From Amphibalanus amphitrite (lineage: Eukaryota; Arthropoda; Thecostraca; Balanomorpha; Balanidae): DNA of 64,000 nucleotides. Below are positions 1 to 15,934 of the stretch, one piece after another (position 1 is the stretch's first letter; every line of letters starts with the position of its first letter). Location: assembly GCF_019059575.1 (NCBI RefSeq), contig NW_024881522.1, positions 1,089,001 through 1,153,000 of the forward strand, written 5' to 3'. The translations under genes were made by a program, and so were the position numbers. A model generated the notes under the pieces. It saw nothing but the letters and a program-made list of their open reading frames with translations. It ran no database searches and was not told the origin of the DNA.

Positions 1-3000
1 GGTAGCTCGACAGCTCCGTCAGACAGGACCACTGCTCCCTCTGGCAGCTCGATCGCTCCGTGCTTTATCTCCACGCCCTCATCCGCTTCCCCACTCTCCT
101 CCGGCACCTCGGCAGCTTCCTCTATCACCTCCTCCATCTCTTCCTCCGTCTCTTCCTGCGACTGTTCATCCTCCTCCGGTTCCCCCTCCTCACCCTGGTC
201 CTCTGCGCCGGCAGTCAGCTGCTGCAGGCCGCTGGACTCGGCCACCAGACCGGAGAGGCTCTCCTTGAGCCGGCTGGCCAGCTCGGGCGGCAGCGCCAGC
301 ACGCGTCCGCCGTCCTCGGTCACCAGCTGGATCTGCTGCTGGCCGTCGTCCGTCTCGACCACCACGATTTCGGCACCGTCTCCAGCCAGCTCGGCGCCCG
401 ACCCATCCCCGGCCAGCAGGAGCAGCTGCGGAACAGCGGGGCGGCGCGGCGCGGCGTCAGACGGCGCGCCGGGAGGGTGACGGCACAGCAGGGAATGCCC
501 TGGACAGTGGTATTTTGGTTGAGGTTTGAGACCGCGTCAGCTACGACTGTTATTTTGCAGCGATTTGGTGGAATGATGACTTGATTAATTCCTAGCTCAA
601 CTGCAATGATGTCTATAAACGCTGGTGGGATGCTGAACTACCGAGTGTAACGACACTGCAGGATTTGCAAGAGTGTTGAGACTGTGTCTGCCTACAAATG
701 AATGCACTCAGCAAGTCTGAAAATCAACTCTTGCACTTATAGGGGGATGGGGTCAGAGTGATCCCCTTACGATTTTCGCGAATAACACGCGAACAAAGCG
801 GCCGATCGCCACGAAACCTTCAGTATCATAGAGTTAATTTTTATCATTCTATCATTAATTATTGTACACATGCCTTGAAAAATTCCATGACCCTAACTGA
901 AATGACCTTTGACTGTGACGTGTTTCCCAAAATAATGTCAGGCCGTAATCGCGATTCGGCGTAGGTCAGCGCACATTATCCGGGTGATTTCAGACTTTTG
1001 GGGATAAGAAACAAGCCAACACATGAAATTATGTTTCTGTCATGCATTATGGAAGGTGTCAAGGTTACCTAAGGGTCAGATCAGGGTCACTGACTTCTGG
1101 TGACATCGGGAGACTTCTTAGAGTATTACGAATTTAAGCCTTGCATGCGTACGGTGTTTGACAGCGGGGGCATTCCACGATAGATCGTACCACTTTTTTC
1201 CAATTTGACACCCTCATCTCTCGGAATTTGACGAGAATTGGTCTCAGGGGTAATCAGGGGCTCTGAATCCACCTGTAACAATTTCAGGCTTATCAGATAA
1301 GTATTTTTTGAGTTATGGTGTATAACATTTTTTGGATCTTGCTTTGCAGCGCTAAGTTTGGCGGGCTGTAACTCTAAGACGGATTATTCAAATGCCAAAT
1401 GTTATATAACATTGAACTGGCAATGAAACAGAGATTATTTATAATATGCATTTTTGAAATTTCAAAAAATACGCTATTTTTGATATATGACACATCGAGT
1501 TTTCTTACATTTGTATTTTTTGGACTTTGGGACCAAATTTTTTTTTTGAATTTATATTTCTTTAAAAAAATATTCGGCTCATTGTTAAGAAATATGCAAA
1601 AAATTAGGAAGGCGTTCTTTCTATAAATGTATTTATTTTACGTCACGATAACGGTTTCCAATAGTGATTTCGGGAGGGGAGCTTACAAATGGCGTGGTAA
1701 AGCTGCCTTATGACATCACGGGTTACTGAAATTTCAATTGAAGTCTGAGTCATCTGAAAAAAAGTGAAAAGAGGGTTCATCCAACCCTCTTTCTTATAAG
1801 CGCGAGGGTGAAAAAGGCTGTTTGGTTCTGACATTGTTTTGGACGCCAATGACCATAGCTGTCCGAGATGAAAGTTACAGGACGCATACATGGTGTCCTC
1901 CAGAGGTCTCACAACCTGTATATCTGGGAATTTTTTAAGGTTACATGAGGTCAGGTCGGTCACTTGACATCACTGTTATAAATCAATGGGGAAATATAAA
2001 AAAAACTGTTATTTTGGCGCCGAGAATGATCTAAAACTATCTCACGTACATGGTATCGTGATTTCATGCACTCCTTGCAAAGTCCAATGCTTCACTTTTG
2101 CATTGTTAACCTTGCGTGACGTCATTTATGACGTCATTAGGGTCGTACTAGTTTTTCGTCAATAACTCCCGATCAAATGGAGCTAGAGAGTCGGGATAGC
2201 CACCAATGGACTCGGGAAGACCTTCCGAATCGAATGATATGCCATATGATACCCTTTGCCCAGCTTCGTGACCTGAGGGGCTCTGACCTGACCTTGACCC
2301 GAGGTCAACTACTTAAGTTGACCTCACCCTAGCAAAAAGTATACCATTCGATGCACCTGAGCTAGGCGAACACAATGATGCCAAAATCGCGGCTCTGCGG
2401 CCATTTTTTGCGAAGTTATTTACTAAAAACCGAACCCGTAACTTCAGTCACTTGACCTGACCTCAGACGCTACCGGTTAACCTGAGACCTTAAAATAGGG
2501 TACCAATCGCTGCGACTTGTAACGGCACACACGCTCGTTTTTTCCGCGAGGCTCTAGCTCTATTAGAAGCGAAACTGCGTGCTGGGGTCGTATCAACCCC
2601 TCCGAAACCCATTTTGTTTGCGGGAAAATGAGGAACTTATAGAAAGAACACCTTTCTAATTTTTTGCATGTCGATTTGCAATGACATTTAGTTAATTTTG
2701 AAAACAAAATAAAAATGTGAAAAATTTTGGTCCCAAAAGTCATTAGAGGCAAATGAAAAAAATATTAAGGTTTTTTTCTCAACAACGAAATTTTTTCTTT
2801 CGAATCTTTAAAAAGTAATATTAATTTTTGATTCATCGCAAGCTTAGTGTTGTTTACTTTTTGTTGGTTGCTTAACCCGTTCTTGAGTTATAGGCCATCA
2901 AACTCACCGTTACAAACCGAAGTTAAAAAAATGTAATGCAATATAATTCAAAAAGTTTTGATCTGAGAAGTCTGATATTTTGCCAGGCGTCTTTGGGGCA

Positions 3001-4718
3001 TATGATTACCCCTAGGACCGACTTTCATTAAAATCTGAGAGATGAGGGTGACGGGCCTGGTACAATCTATCGTGGAATGCCCCAGCGTCTAACGTGTAGG
3101 GAGGGGGGGGAGGGGTCGGTTGGACCCCCTGCCGTTCGGTCCCTGATCAAAGTAAAACTTCGCGAAAAAACGAGTGTGTTGCCCGTGACGAGAGGAGGCC
3201 GATGATAGCCAATTTTAAGGTCCCAGGTCAATGGTTGACCTTCCAGGTCAGGTCAAAGACCCAAAAATCGGGAAAGTCGGGACCTGCTAGAACTTTGAAA
3301 AGTGGAGCGGTTATGTTTTTTTTTCAGGGTGCTGATCACATATTCCACGTTAGTTTTGATAACAGATGTTGTCTTCATTCATTTAGGCCAGGTCGGGTCA
3401 CTTCAGGTCAACCAGTAGGCGTCATACCGGCTATCGAACTACCATCCAACTAGTAGGTGACAACTACCACTGACGGCGCGAAACATGTTACGAAGGCACT
3501 AAAACTACTTCGTATTACTACTTCGTAAAACTACTTCGTATTACTTCGTATTACTTCGTATTATCGTAAAACTACTTCTCGTATTACTTCGTAATTGTTC
3601 AAATGGGTGCTAAATTCAAAATCAGCCCCAAACATTACCCAAGAAAACATGTAAAACTCGAAAAAGTGAACGAAGGTCATCGAAGGTCTATGACCTTGAC
3701 CTGACCTTCATGTGATCTTGACACCCACCGTAATGCATAGGACGAGCAGCATTTCACATGTTTGGACATTTACAATCACAAAAAGACTGACAACGCGCGG
3801 ATAATGTGAGCTGACATACGCTGAATCGCGATTTCGGCCGAACATGGTCTCGAGAAATAGGTCACATCACAGGTCAAAGGACATTTGGGTTAGGGTCATG
3901 AAATTTTCCGAGTAGGTGTAAAATTGATAAACTCGAGGATACTGAAGGTTTCATCGCGATCGTCCGCTTTTGCACGAATTATTCGCGAAAAACCGAGGGG
4001 GTCCATCCGACCCAACACCCCCCCCCCTCCACACATGCGAAGGTTAACCCGCGCCCCAATGAGGGTCCTGGATTTCCACGCCCTGCTGGGGTGGGGGGGG
4101 GGAAGTGTTTGAACACTCCCCCTTCTAACTCAACTCCTCGGCCACGCGTAGCGATACGCGGAAGGCGGCGTTCGAAAGAGCGCCAAAAATAATGACGAAA
4201 TCACTCTGGTCACTTTTTTGGTCAGGTCAAAGGTCAGGCCACCAGAGGTCATTGAAGGCAAAATTTCGCCGATTATCAGGTCGAATGTCGACAATTTCCA
4301 AGAGGCCAACGCATTACTCGGGAACCAATAGAGCTACAGCGCTGCGGAAACGCGCATTCGATAGCCCTAGTAACGCCTTTTCTGAGAAACTCAGATTTGA
4401 CCTTACGTCAACAGTTTTGCCTGCAGGGGGCAAAAACTGCCAATAACTGCAATAACATGCCCAGAGCCATCGGACGGCACCCCAGCTCATCGACCTAGAA
4501 CCACGCACGATCGATGTCGATCGTACTTTCCAGCATTCTGGGAGAGGAGACAGACAAATTGCCATTATTGTAAAAGATCATTAAACTGGCTTTTCATAGC
4601 AAAGATCTGGCCTGCATGCAGAAAATCAGTAATTGCTCACCTCCCCATTGTCAGTTGTAACAACCATGGGAGCATCTTCTGAAACCTGAAGAACACCTTC
4701 CAGTTTTGAGTCCTTCAT
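1..4718 (-). CDS. Acidic protein of unknown family, 5' part of gene (two coding exons, continues off the left edge)
   Basis: Two minus-strand exons fit together. The first coding exon is 4718-4641: ATG at 4718-4716, 26 codons starting MKDSKLEGVLQ, ending at a GTGAG donor. It is preceded by a TTTTTTTCAG acceptor, so 4756-4719 is 5' UTR and another untranslated exon lies upstream. The second exon is 425-1, begun by a CCGCAG acceptor, and is open to the window edge. Both junctions are phase 0. The second exon encodes a leucine start (LLLLAGDGSG), a stretch like IQLVTEDGGRVLALPPELA, and then a long Glu-rich run. Such acidic N-termini are common in transcription factors with later zinc fingers, but I see no DNA-binding domain here and assign no family. 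The 4.2 kb intron is filled with repeats. The codon bias of exon 425-1 is GC-rich, as in the other genes here. Confidence 0.6.
426..739. other. Intron sequence of the acidic-protein gene
   Basis: Left part of the intron. I see no gene, RNA or clear repeat here, only a pyrimidine-poor GC-rich stretch next to the acceptor. Confidence 0.4.
1167..3083 (-). mobile_element. Non-autonomous TIR element, 1.9 kb, copy 1 (4 bp TSD)
   Basis: The ends are GGGGCATTCCACGATAGATC and its inverted copy. The element is flanked by AGCG on both sides (1163-1166 and 3084-3087), a 4 bp target duplication. Past the perfect tip, the two halves continue as an imperfect inverted repeat for about 450 bp. The middle (about 1671-2607) is a separate GGTCA-rich module homologous to the element at 23081-24074. 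The whole is nearly identical to the reverse complement of 34007-35908. A 4 bp TSD is known for Sola, Chapaev and some other superfamilies; I cannot choose. No transposase is visible. Confidence 0.85.
3508..3592. repeat. Short tandem repeat, ACTTCGTATT-like unit
   Basis: About eight degenerate copies of a roughly 10 bp unit containing CTTCGTATTA or CTTCGTAAAA in a row. Confidence 0.6.
4048..4446 (+). mobile_element. Truncated copy of the TTAA-flanked element at 20591-21780
   Basis: It starts at TTAA (4044-4047) followed by CCCGCGCCC and matches the reverse complement of the right-hand third of the element at 20591-21780, up to the palindromic TGCAGGGGGCAAAAACTGC. The rest of the element is missing. 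It includes the GC hairpin around GTGTTTGAACAC and GGTCA repeats. Confidence 0.75.
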
Positions 4719-4756
4719 GATGAAAAGTGGGCTCACTTGAAATCATACATTTGGAC

Positions 4757-5185
4757 CTGAAAAAAACAAAAACTTCAATCAATTATTTTATTTTATTATA
4801 GACCATAATTGCCCAGGACAACACAGGCAGGCATGAACATTTTACTTAACATCAATAAAATACAGCATGCATTTAAATCAAAGTAATACAATACCCAATT
4901 CTAACAAACAGGCTAGAGTAATGAGCAAAGCAAATATAAAATAAATTACTTGTAAAGCAGATCACAAATGATCAAATCACAAATTAAGAGTACAAGACAC
5001 AGATGACAGAAACACATGGAAATTGTACATAACTGCACTGTAAATACCACATGATGGTTGCATAATTTTTCTTTTCCTAGGTAAATGAGTTTGTCAATTG
5101 CAAAAACAGAGAAAAGGTATTACTTTATTATCTCTTAATAGCTTAGAACTACAAAAGCAAACTGTTAATAACATACAACTTTCCA
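4757..5185. other. AT-rich 5' intron of the acidic-protein gene
   Basis: No gene or defined repeat seen; AT-rich sequence between the first coding exon and a MITE. Confidence 0.4.
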
Positions 5186-5485
5186 GGGCCCTGTTTCACC
5201 GGTGATAGCAGAGCGCTACTATCAAATTGCGCGAGCTGACGTAATGTGGTGACGCCACAGTAATGACGTTTCGTGTAATCCGTGAGTTTTTTCATAGCTA
5301 CGTTTGGAACAGAGTTGCAGTATCGTTGAATGCGTTTGATTTGTTCGCACGGCCGTGAAGATGTTAGCAGCAATATTTGATGACATCACACAATTTGATG
5401 ACGCCATGGCTTGTTGATGTCTCCATGGAAACCCAATTTGACACGTGTGATAGCAGCGTGCTGCTTCACCAGTGAAACAGGACCC
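5186..5485. mobile_element. Small TIR element (MITE), 300 bp
   Basis: The ends GGGCCCTGTTTCACCGGTGA and GGGTCCTGTTTCACTGGTGA (reverse complement of the right end) form inverted repeats of about 35 bp with few mismatches, ending in a shared TAGCAG..GC..CTATCA motif. The target duplication is not clear. One arm carries an RFX X-box-like palindrome at 5419-5432. Confidence 0.65.
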
Positions 5486-5829
5486 AGATGTCTATTTTGA
5501 ATTGCTAGACATTGATCCTTCCAGATCGGCATCAGTATTACATTAGCTCCTCTGTCAAACTGGGCCAGTTGAAAATTGCCGATCTCTTGAGAATGACTTA
5601 CCATACAAAGTATCACTCTCAACAGCCAGGTCAAAATGTTGATGTACCCTATTACATAGAAGCCACATGGCTGAGACAACGCCCATCTGTCCCCACATGC
5701 ATAATAATAAGTGTTAGCCTCTAATTGTATGGTTTGTTGTTTGGTTGCACCAATGGCACATGACTGATGATTCATCTCCAATTGAAGACGGTAATATACG
5801 CTTAATATTCAGGAATAAACGCATTAACT

Positions 5830-6130
5830 AAATGGTAAACGCTTCAAAGATACAGAACACGTGCAAATCGAAACACGTGGTAAGACAAATTATTTTTGTT
5901 AAATGCAACGTCGCAGTCACCGTTGCCTTTTTAAGAAAACCGCAAAAAGGAACTCAAGTGAGACAGAAAAAACAATTTCATACACAAAATCTTGTCATAA
6001 TGACTCAGCTCACCCTCATGAAATAATCGGACACAGCCACGCACAGCTCTCGCCCACGTGCCGTCAATTCTCCGACGAAAGAACGACGCTTCCGACGCAG
6101 AAAGATGGCGGCGGTGTCGTTCATGCTTGC
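5830..6130. promoter_or_regulatory. Probable promoter region
   Basis: It holds three CACGTG E-boxes (5858-5863, 5874-5879, 6055-6060) and a YY1-type AAGATGGCGGC at 6102-6112, with locally high CpG against AT-rich surroundings. It lies upstream of the acidic-protein gene (-) and also upstream of the PHD exon (+), so it may drive one or both. This is inference from motifs; no transcript data. Confidence 0.4.
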
Positions 6131-7151
6131 AACATGCTTGTTCATTTAAGAGCTAATATATTTTTTTAAGATAATTGAAAAAACCGAAAGCTTTTTATTT
6201 TATTTTTTATAATTTTTGTTGCAGGAAAAAATGGATTTTTTTTTGTCACAACTTTCGATTTAATAATTTATTATATAACATCTATTTAATTTCTCAACTC
6301 CTGCGCAGCTGTTTCGTTTTCAACGCAATTTTGAGCTACTAATTTATTGACCTAGGTGTTACCAGATTCCTATGGAGTTACAGGCGGTATTCATAACTTT
6401 TTATTTCAATTTGGGTATATTTGTCGGCCTATTTTGGACACGCCTAAGAGCTGGACTTTTTGATGACGTCTTCGGGTGACGTCATGTCGTGTGTGACGTT
6501 TCGTGAGCAGGTAAGGAAAAGTTACCACCGCTGGCGAACATTGGTGTGGTAAATGGCAAAAACAAATGCTGCGCAGAAAAGACAAATGTGTAACTTCAGA
6601 CAACATTCGTTCGGACGACAATGTCAAGGCGAATCAAGAAGTTCTTCATGCGATTGTTAGTTATCTGTCGTGCTATTTTAGTATGATTGTTATTAGCAGT
6701 TGATTTGTGAAATGTATTATCAAAATCAATGTTTATTGAACGCAGATTCAGTTTATTTTCAGATGTATCTAGGTACCCTTACACTTCACTCATCTCAAGC
6801 TGTTCAAACACCCTTGACAAAGTCGATTAAGATGAAACGTTGGGTATAATTTATACTGTGTTTTCTCTGCATTATTAACATATTCATCATATATACAATA
6901 TAAGGGCCACATGCATTTTACAGGGAGACATGTCAGACAGCCCAGTAGGATGAGGCTTCGTCAAGCGTCATTTTTAGCAAAGCTTTTCTTGCTTAAAATC
7001 CAGTCTGCAAAACATGGCAGGGCTTACACTTTGGCTTACACTTGACTCCCAGCTGTTGTCTTTGCTATGCGATGTTAAACATATAAAACATATTACTTTT
7101 CATGTATGCGCCATGACTCATGTAATCTTTTCACAGCCAAGACGCTCCTAA
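6131..7151. other. AT-rich sequence between promoter and PHD exon
   Basis: It probably contains the first exon(s) and intron of the PHD gene, but I could not support a specific coding exon. No repeat is recognised. Confidence 0.3.
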
Positions 7152-7322
7152 GGTACCTACTGGGAATGTGGGGAGTGCAGCAGCATCAGTGCAGCACCGA
7201 TGGTCGGATGCGACGGCTGCGATAAATGGTACCACTTCCATTGTGCGGGACTGACTAAGGAGCCAGGTAAGCGCAAATGTTTTCTGTCTCAGTATTTTTG
7301 TTGCAGCTGTAGTGATCAATGA
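7152..7322 (+). CDS. PHD-finger C-terminus, terminal exon of a gene
   Basis: This frame reads GTYWECGECSSISAAP, then PMVGCDGCDKWYHFHC, then ends FCCSCSDQ and a TGA at 7320-7322. It is a full C4-H-C3 zinc-binding set: CxxC, CxxC, HxxC, CxxC with the Trp-Tyr-His core typical of PHD fingers (histone-tail readers; the spacing resembles TAF3-like PHD fingers at a protein C-terminus). A stop lies just upstream in frame (7149-7151), so the exon must start there or slightly downstream; the AAG at 7150-7152 could serve as acceptor, which would put the first exon base at 7153. The upstream exons are not identified, so this could also be a retained fragment. GTAAGC inside the exon is not used as a donor in this reading, because the last CxxC lies after it. 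Confidence 0.5.
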   Translation, partial: GTYWECGECSSISAAPMVGCDGCDKWYHFHCAGLTKEPGKRKCFLSQYFCCSCSDQ

Positions 7323-7383
7323 AATATTTTCCGCACTGTTCAGCCAAACATGTATTTCAAACAATCTGCTTCCCAACCAAGGG

Positions 7384-7572
7384 CGTCGCAACAGGGGGGG
7401 GGGGGGGGGGGGAGACGGAGGGGATCTCGTCCCCTCCACTTTTTAAAATTTTAACATTACGCCTATGGCGTTGCATGGAAAGAATCGACTTGAAATGGTC
7501 CCTCGTCTCGTCCCCTCCAAAATGGTCAATGTCCCCTCCAGTCGTCGCACCGTGGCGTCGCCCCTGTTCCCA
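7384..7572. mobile_element. Short MITE with poly-G tract (family with 41560-41702)
   Basis: Imperfect inverted ends (AGGGCGTCGCAAC against AGGGGCGACGCCAC). The centre, TTTTAACATTACGCCTATGG followed by CGTTGCATGGAAAG, is nearly the same as in the element at 41560-41702. It contains a run of about 18 G. Confidence 0.55.
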
Positions 7573-8010
7573 ACTACACAAATTTAGTCAAACAATGTGC
7601 CAATATGGAATTTTCAGGTTCAGTTGAATGAAATAGGAACAATGATAATTGTAGATTACGTATACCTGCAAGAGAGGAAAACAGAATACATTGTATTGCT
7701 TGTCCTTCACCGATACTGTTATTTTTCCATTTCTAGAAACACCGACATGGCGATGCAGGTGGTACTGCCTGGTGAGGCCGCGGTCTCCGGAATCGCCTGC
7801 AGACGAAGTCACCTGGCGTCCATCTGCACATCACTTGCAGCAGTGAGGCCTGCTGACAGCGTCTGGCAGTGTCGGCAACGTGCCAGCCAGCTATCTGGAG
7901 TCCTGCTCACCGCAGGTCGCCGACAGGAGGGGCGACGCATCGTCTCCGAGGTCGCCTCAGCAGCAGTGAGACCCCACTGGCCGTCTTCTTAGGCTTCAAC
8001 TAGATTGCGA
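7573..8010. other. No supported gene
   Basis: A GC-rich stretch (7740-7990) reads open but has no recognisable protein features or splice pattern, so I leave it unassigned. Confidence 0.35.
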
Positions 8011-8557
8011 ACAACCTATGCTGAGACAACGCCCATGACGTGTGATCCGGTACCGCTACCGCACTGCGTGCCTGTGCCCGCCGTGAGCCGCTAGTGCATG
8101 GGTTCGACCATGAGAATATGTGTTTATGTTGCTTTTACTATTGTTTATACGTTGAAGTGACGAATTGTTTATTTTTTGCAAGCCTCCGCTGTCCGGTTGC
8201 CTGCAGCTCCATGCAACGCCAGCTGTACTGTTGTTTTAATGTTGTCTCTCCGCTCAGCTGTACTGTTGCCTCTCCGCTCATAACAACCTATGCTGAGACA
8301 ACGCCCATGACGTGTGATCCGGTACCGCTACCGCACTGCGTGCCTGTGCCCGCCGTGAGCCGCTAGTGCATGGGTTCGACCATGAGAATATGTGTTTATG
8401 TTGCTTTTTATACTATTGTTTATACGTTGAAGTGACGAATTGTTTATTTTTCGCAAGCCTCCGCTGTCCGGTTGCCTGCAGCTCCATGCAACGCCAGCTG
8501 TACTGTTGTTTTAATGTTGTCTCTCCGCTCAGCTGTACTGTTGCCTCTCCGCTCATA
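8011..8557. repeat. Tandem duplication, 272 bp unit, two copies
   Basis: 8011-8282 and 8283-8557 are almost identical; the second has a three-base insertion in the T run after GTTTATGTTGCTTTT and a substitution (TTTTTTGCA to TTTTTCGCA). The high identity points to a recent duplication. I see no coding role. Confidence 0.9.
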
Positions 8558-9174
8558 TATGACACCCTCTATGTGAATGGCACTACTGATTGTCACACCC
8601 ACTGTCCGTATTGTCCGTAGTGGTGTCTACGCCCATGTTAATACAGCGTGCAGAATCCAGATTCTATTGAGGAGAGTTGAGCCAAGTCACCATAGGCTCG
8701 GGAAGAGAGCAACGTGGAGGCCCACTGCCCCTTCCCCGGCCCCCACTGGGGGCGCCAGCCACTCCAACTTTTGACTGGATGTCAAGAGCGTCGCCACGAG
8801 GGGAACGAGTAGCCGGCCAGCCAAGGTAGCCAACGGCGTGTGAAGGTTGCCTGACCTCGAGGAAACTGAGATGGCACCAACGGAGGTTTTGTTAAGTAGG
8901 CGACCAAAATTCGAGCGGCAGCAACCTGGGCACCTTCACAGATAGCAGTGCCGCGTATCAGGGCGCCTTCGACGTTGAGCTGGGCGCCGATCATCAGGAC
9001 GCCGGGGGAATATGACCCAATATCCCCCGTAAATATGTGCCTCGGAAGGGAGACCCAACCATAAAACTGAAAGCTCGCCGTATTTTATTCACTATTTTTC
9101 GAGCAGGTCCATAGATTTCCGTCCTCATAAGTGCGGGGATATTCCCCAGTGTTTGAGTTGGATGGGACTATAGC
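8558..9174. other. No supported gene
   Basis: Mixed GC-rich sequence without splice-consistent coding signal or defined repeat ends. Confidence 0.35.
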
Positions 9175-9238
9175 GGCGTTTACACCGACAGGAGATTCCC
9201 ATTGCCGGCTGTGGGAAACTACTGTCGGTGTAAACGCC
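9175..9238. repeat. Perfect 17 bp inverted repeat (hairpin)
   Basis: GGCGTTTACACCGACAG at 9175-9191 and its exact reverse complement at 9222-9238 enclose 30 bp. It could be a tiny MITE or an internal hairpin of one. Confidence 0.8.
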
Positions 9239-10872
9239 CTTCATATTTCCTGCGTCACCCCTGTGGGGACGCCCTTACTCCATGGTGCCGAGCTTATCAA
9301 TTTGGATATCAATGGAATCAATATCTCTCATCGATCGATGAAGAACTAAATTACCCCGACCCGGAGAGCGTCTTTGGAATCAAAGCAGTAGCACATGACG
9401 CAAGAATTCAGGCAAATAAATCCTTCTTGTCTGAAATAAAACATTTGTGTATTGATAAGCACGTTTTATAAGCAATGGTAGCAAGATTTTCCATGTATTT
9501 GGTTTCAGTGATAATTTAGTAGCAGATACTTACCGTCGCATTTCGTTTTTTTTAATTAATAATTTATATTGTCAGAACTAGCAACATGTCTCTTCACTCA
9601 ACAATAATTACAAAAGTGAAAAAGAAATGATAAATTGCTTATATTTTGGTGAAACTAAAAATTAATTCAGCACACATTTTTTTTACAGCGTTGAAGTCCA
9701 GCTCCAAAGGACAGCTGACGATCGTAGCCGAGCAGGCTGTTTGGTACTTCTTCACTACTTCTTAGAAGTACCCGTTAGTACCGATCATGTCTCACATTAT
9801 AAGCTATTGGAACAAAAATATCCATGTTCTTCTAACTATTCTCCTTTCACACTTAAAATAAATACTTTTGAAATGCATTTACTAATTAATTTAACAAAAA
9901 CGGCTTGAAATTTTACAACGTAAAAATACTTATTCCAATTTCCACCATGAAACCACCACTATATTACTTGCTTACAGAACCGTGCGCACAGTGCGCGCAG
10001 TTTTATTGTGACGTCAGAGGGTGCTTCCTCAGTGGCGCCCCCTGGCGGGGAACGCGTGCAAAAAGTCCAGCTCTTAGGCATGTCCCCTATTTTTGGTTTT
10101 GGTCAGATTGGTCTCCTATGCTAATCCTGTAATTTCAAATTTTGTTTTATTCAGTAGAAAAATAAGCTGTCGTCAGGCAGTTCAAATGTTGATGTGCTGC
10201 ACCGATTGAGTTAATCATATTGATATTGAGTTAATTGTAATCATAATTTGAATTGAGTTAATAATCATAATCATTGTAATCATAATTTGAATCTCTATAT
10301 TGTTATAACGTGGAGTTAATTGTAAAGCCTACAATTATAATTCTGTTATGTTATCAAGATTGAGATTCCTAAAGAGCGCGAGAGGCACCTAGTTAGTAGT
10401 TATCACATCATTATTGTGTCTCTCTGCACCTTTCACCTTATATCATATTCAGGTAGTTTGGAGGCAGAGGAAGTATCAGTTCGAGTTGAAGGCATAACTG
10501 GTTGCATATAGTAAGAAAATTAACCTCACTCTCATTTGATCTAAAAGTAAATTCTGGATTCGAAATAAAACAACGTTATGAAAAGCTTTCGGCATTGCGC
10601 AATCATCAGCTCTCAATGCCCCTCAATGCATAACAGGTTGATCAGATTGATAATTTTCTTGTGTAAAGAAAAAATGATATTGTTTTTGCCCATTAAATTT
10701 TGTGATTTTGGAGAGCTGACATATTGAGATTTCTGATTTGCTTATGGCTTCTCTTCTTCTTCTCACTGAGCTAGATGCACACAAACTTCAAGATTATGTT
10801 GCCTTACAATAATTTGCTGACAAGAAATGCTGCCTCCAGCTGTATAATACTATTATTTTCTGTTTGTTTCAG
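9239..10872. other. Upstream region of ELP4
   Basis: AT-rich with degenerate AATCATAATTTGAAT repeats near 10200-10340. The untranslated first exon(s) of ELP4 should lie here because the first coding exon has a splice acceptor. Only a CTCF-like site is singled out. Confidence 0.35.
10035..10048 (-). promoter_or_regulatory. CTCF-like binding site
   Basis: The minus strand reads CCGCCAGGGGGCGC, which fits the 14-base CTCF core at every position. It lies between the PHD exon and ELP4, where a domain border would make sense. Binding is inferred. Confidence 0.4.
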
Positions 10873-10882
10873 GTGCAGTGCC

Positions 10883-15383
<4,501 letters not shown>

Positions 15384-15934
15384 GAGGGAACCGAACGGTC
15401 GGAGGACGGATCACTGAGAAAGGCAGGCTCCGAACCGCCGGTCGTGGTGGGGAGGAAGGGGGAGGGGACGTATGTGTCGATCATTTTCGGGTCAGTGTTG
15501 CTGTGCTCTTTTTGGATCTTGTATGACCATTACACAGCGCCTTGTGATAAGATAATATATTGTAAAGCACTTGACAATGCTTGGGTATTGGAACAATGCT
15601 TGATAACAAAAGTACAATGAACAGCAGAAGTAGCAGTAGGTTCCACTTTGAATTGCTCTTGACAACCAATAACATCATGCGATAAGCAATCCCTAAAATA
15701 TACGAGTAACATATTGTCTTTATAACCCGTCCTTAAGTATACACCACAGTTAAGAATATCCTGGTAACCACAGCTGCACCGCATTCCTGACTCCCCAGTC
15801 GCCATGGTAACATAACAATGCCGACTATCTATCCCTTTCACCATTAGCCTTGCTTTGAAAGCTCTTCAAGAGCTTTCAAAGCAATTTCATTTCCTCAACA
15901 CATTTCCTTTCGTACATAGGGATTCGCTCAGCAT
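15384..15934. other. Convergent 3' region between ELP4 and the P450
   Basis: No gene. It contains the X-box-like palindrome listed separately and a short inverted word AGCTCTTCAAGAGCT near 15860. Confidence 0.5.
15798..15811. promoter_or_regulatory. RFX X-box-like palindrome
   Basis: GTCGCCATGGTAAC fits the X-box consensus GTHNYYATRRNAAC at all positions. A half-like CTGGTAACC lies 35 bp before it. Position between two 3' ends makes promoter function uncertain. Confidence 0.3.

Larger units (their letters stand above)
740..4040. repeat. Mosaic of GGTCA-rich inverted-repeat elements, split by a 1.9 kb insertion
   Basis: The left arm (740-1162) and the right arm (about 3600-4020) are imperfect inverted copies of each other: the sequence around 800-1060 matches the reverse complement of about 3780-3980, including the shared words TTTCGCGAATAA and GCACATTATCCG. 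The 1167-3083 element interrupts this. A third piece at about 3097-3480 starts with a GC hairpin (3112-3128) followed by TTCGCGAAAAAACGAG and looks like half of another member of the superfamily. No open reading frame of transposase type is seen. Exact ends are uncertain. Confidence 0.55.

Noticed and set aside
7597-7992. 131-residue open frame
   Set aside because: No protein features, no splice support, and it overlaps sequence next to repeats.
8741-8760. Second CTCF-like site CACTGGGGGCGCC
   Set aside because: The left half of the core does not fit the consensus.
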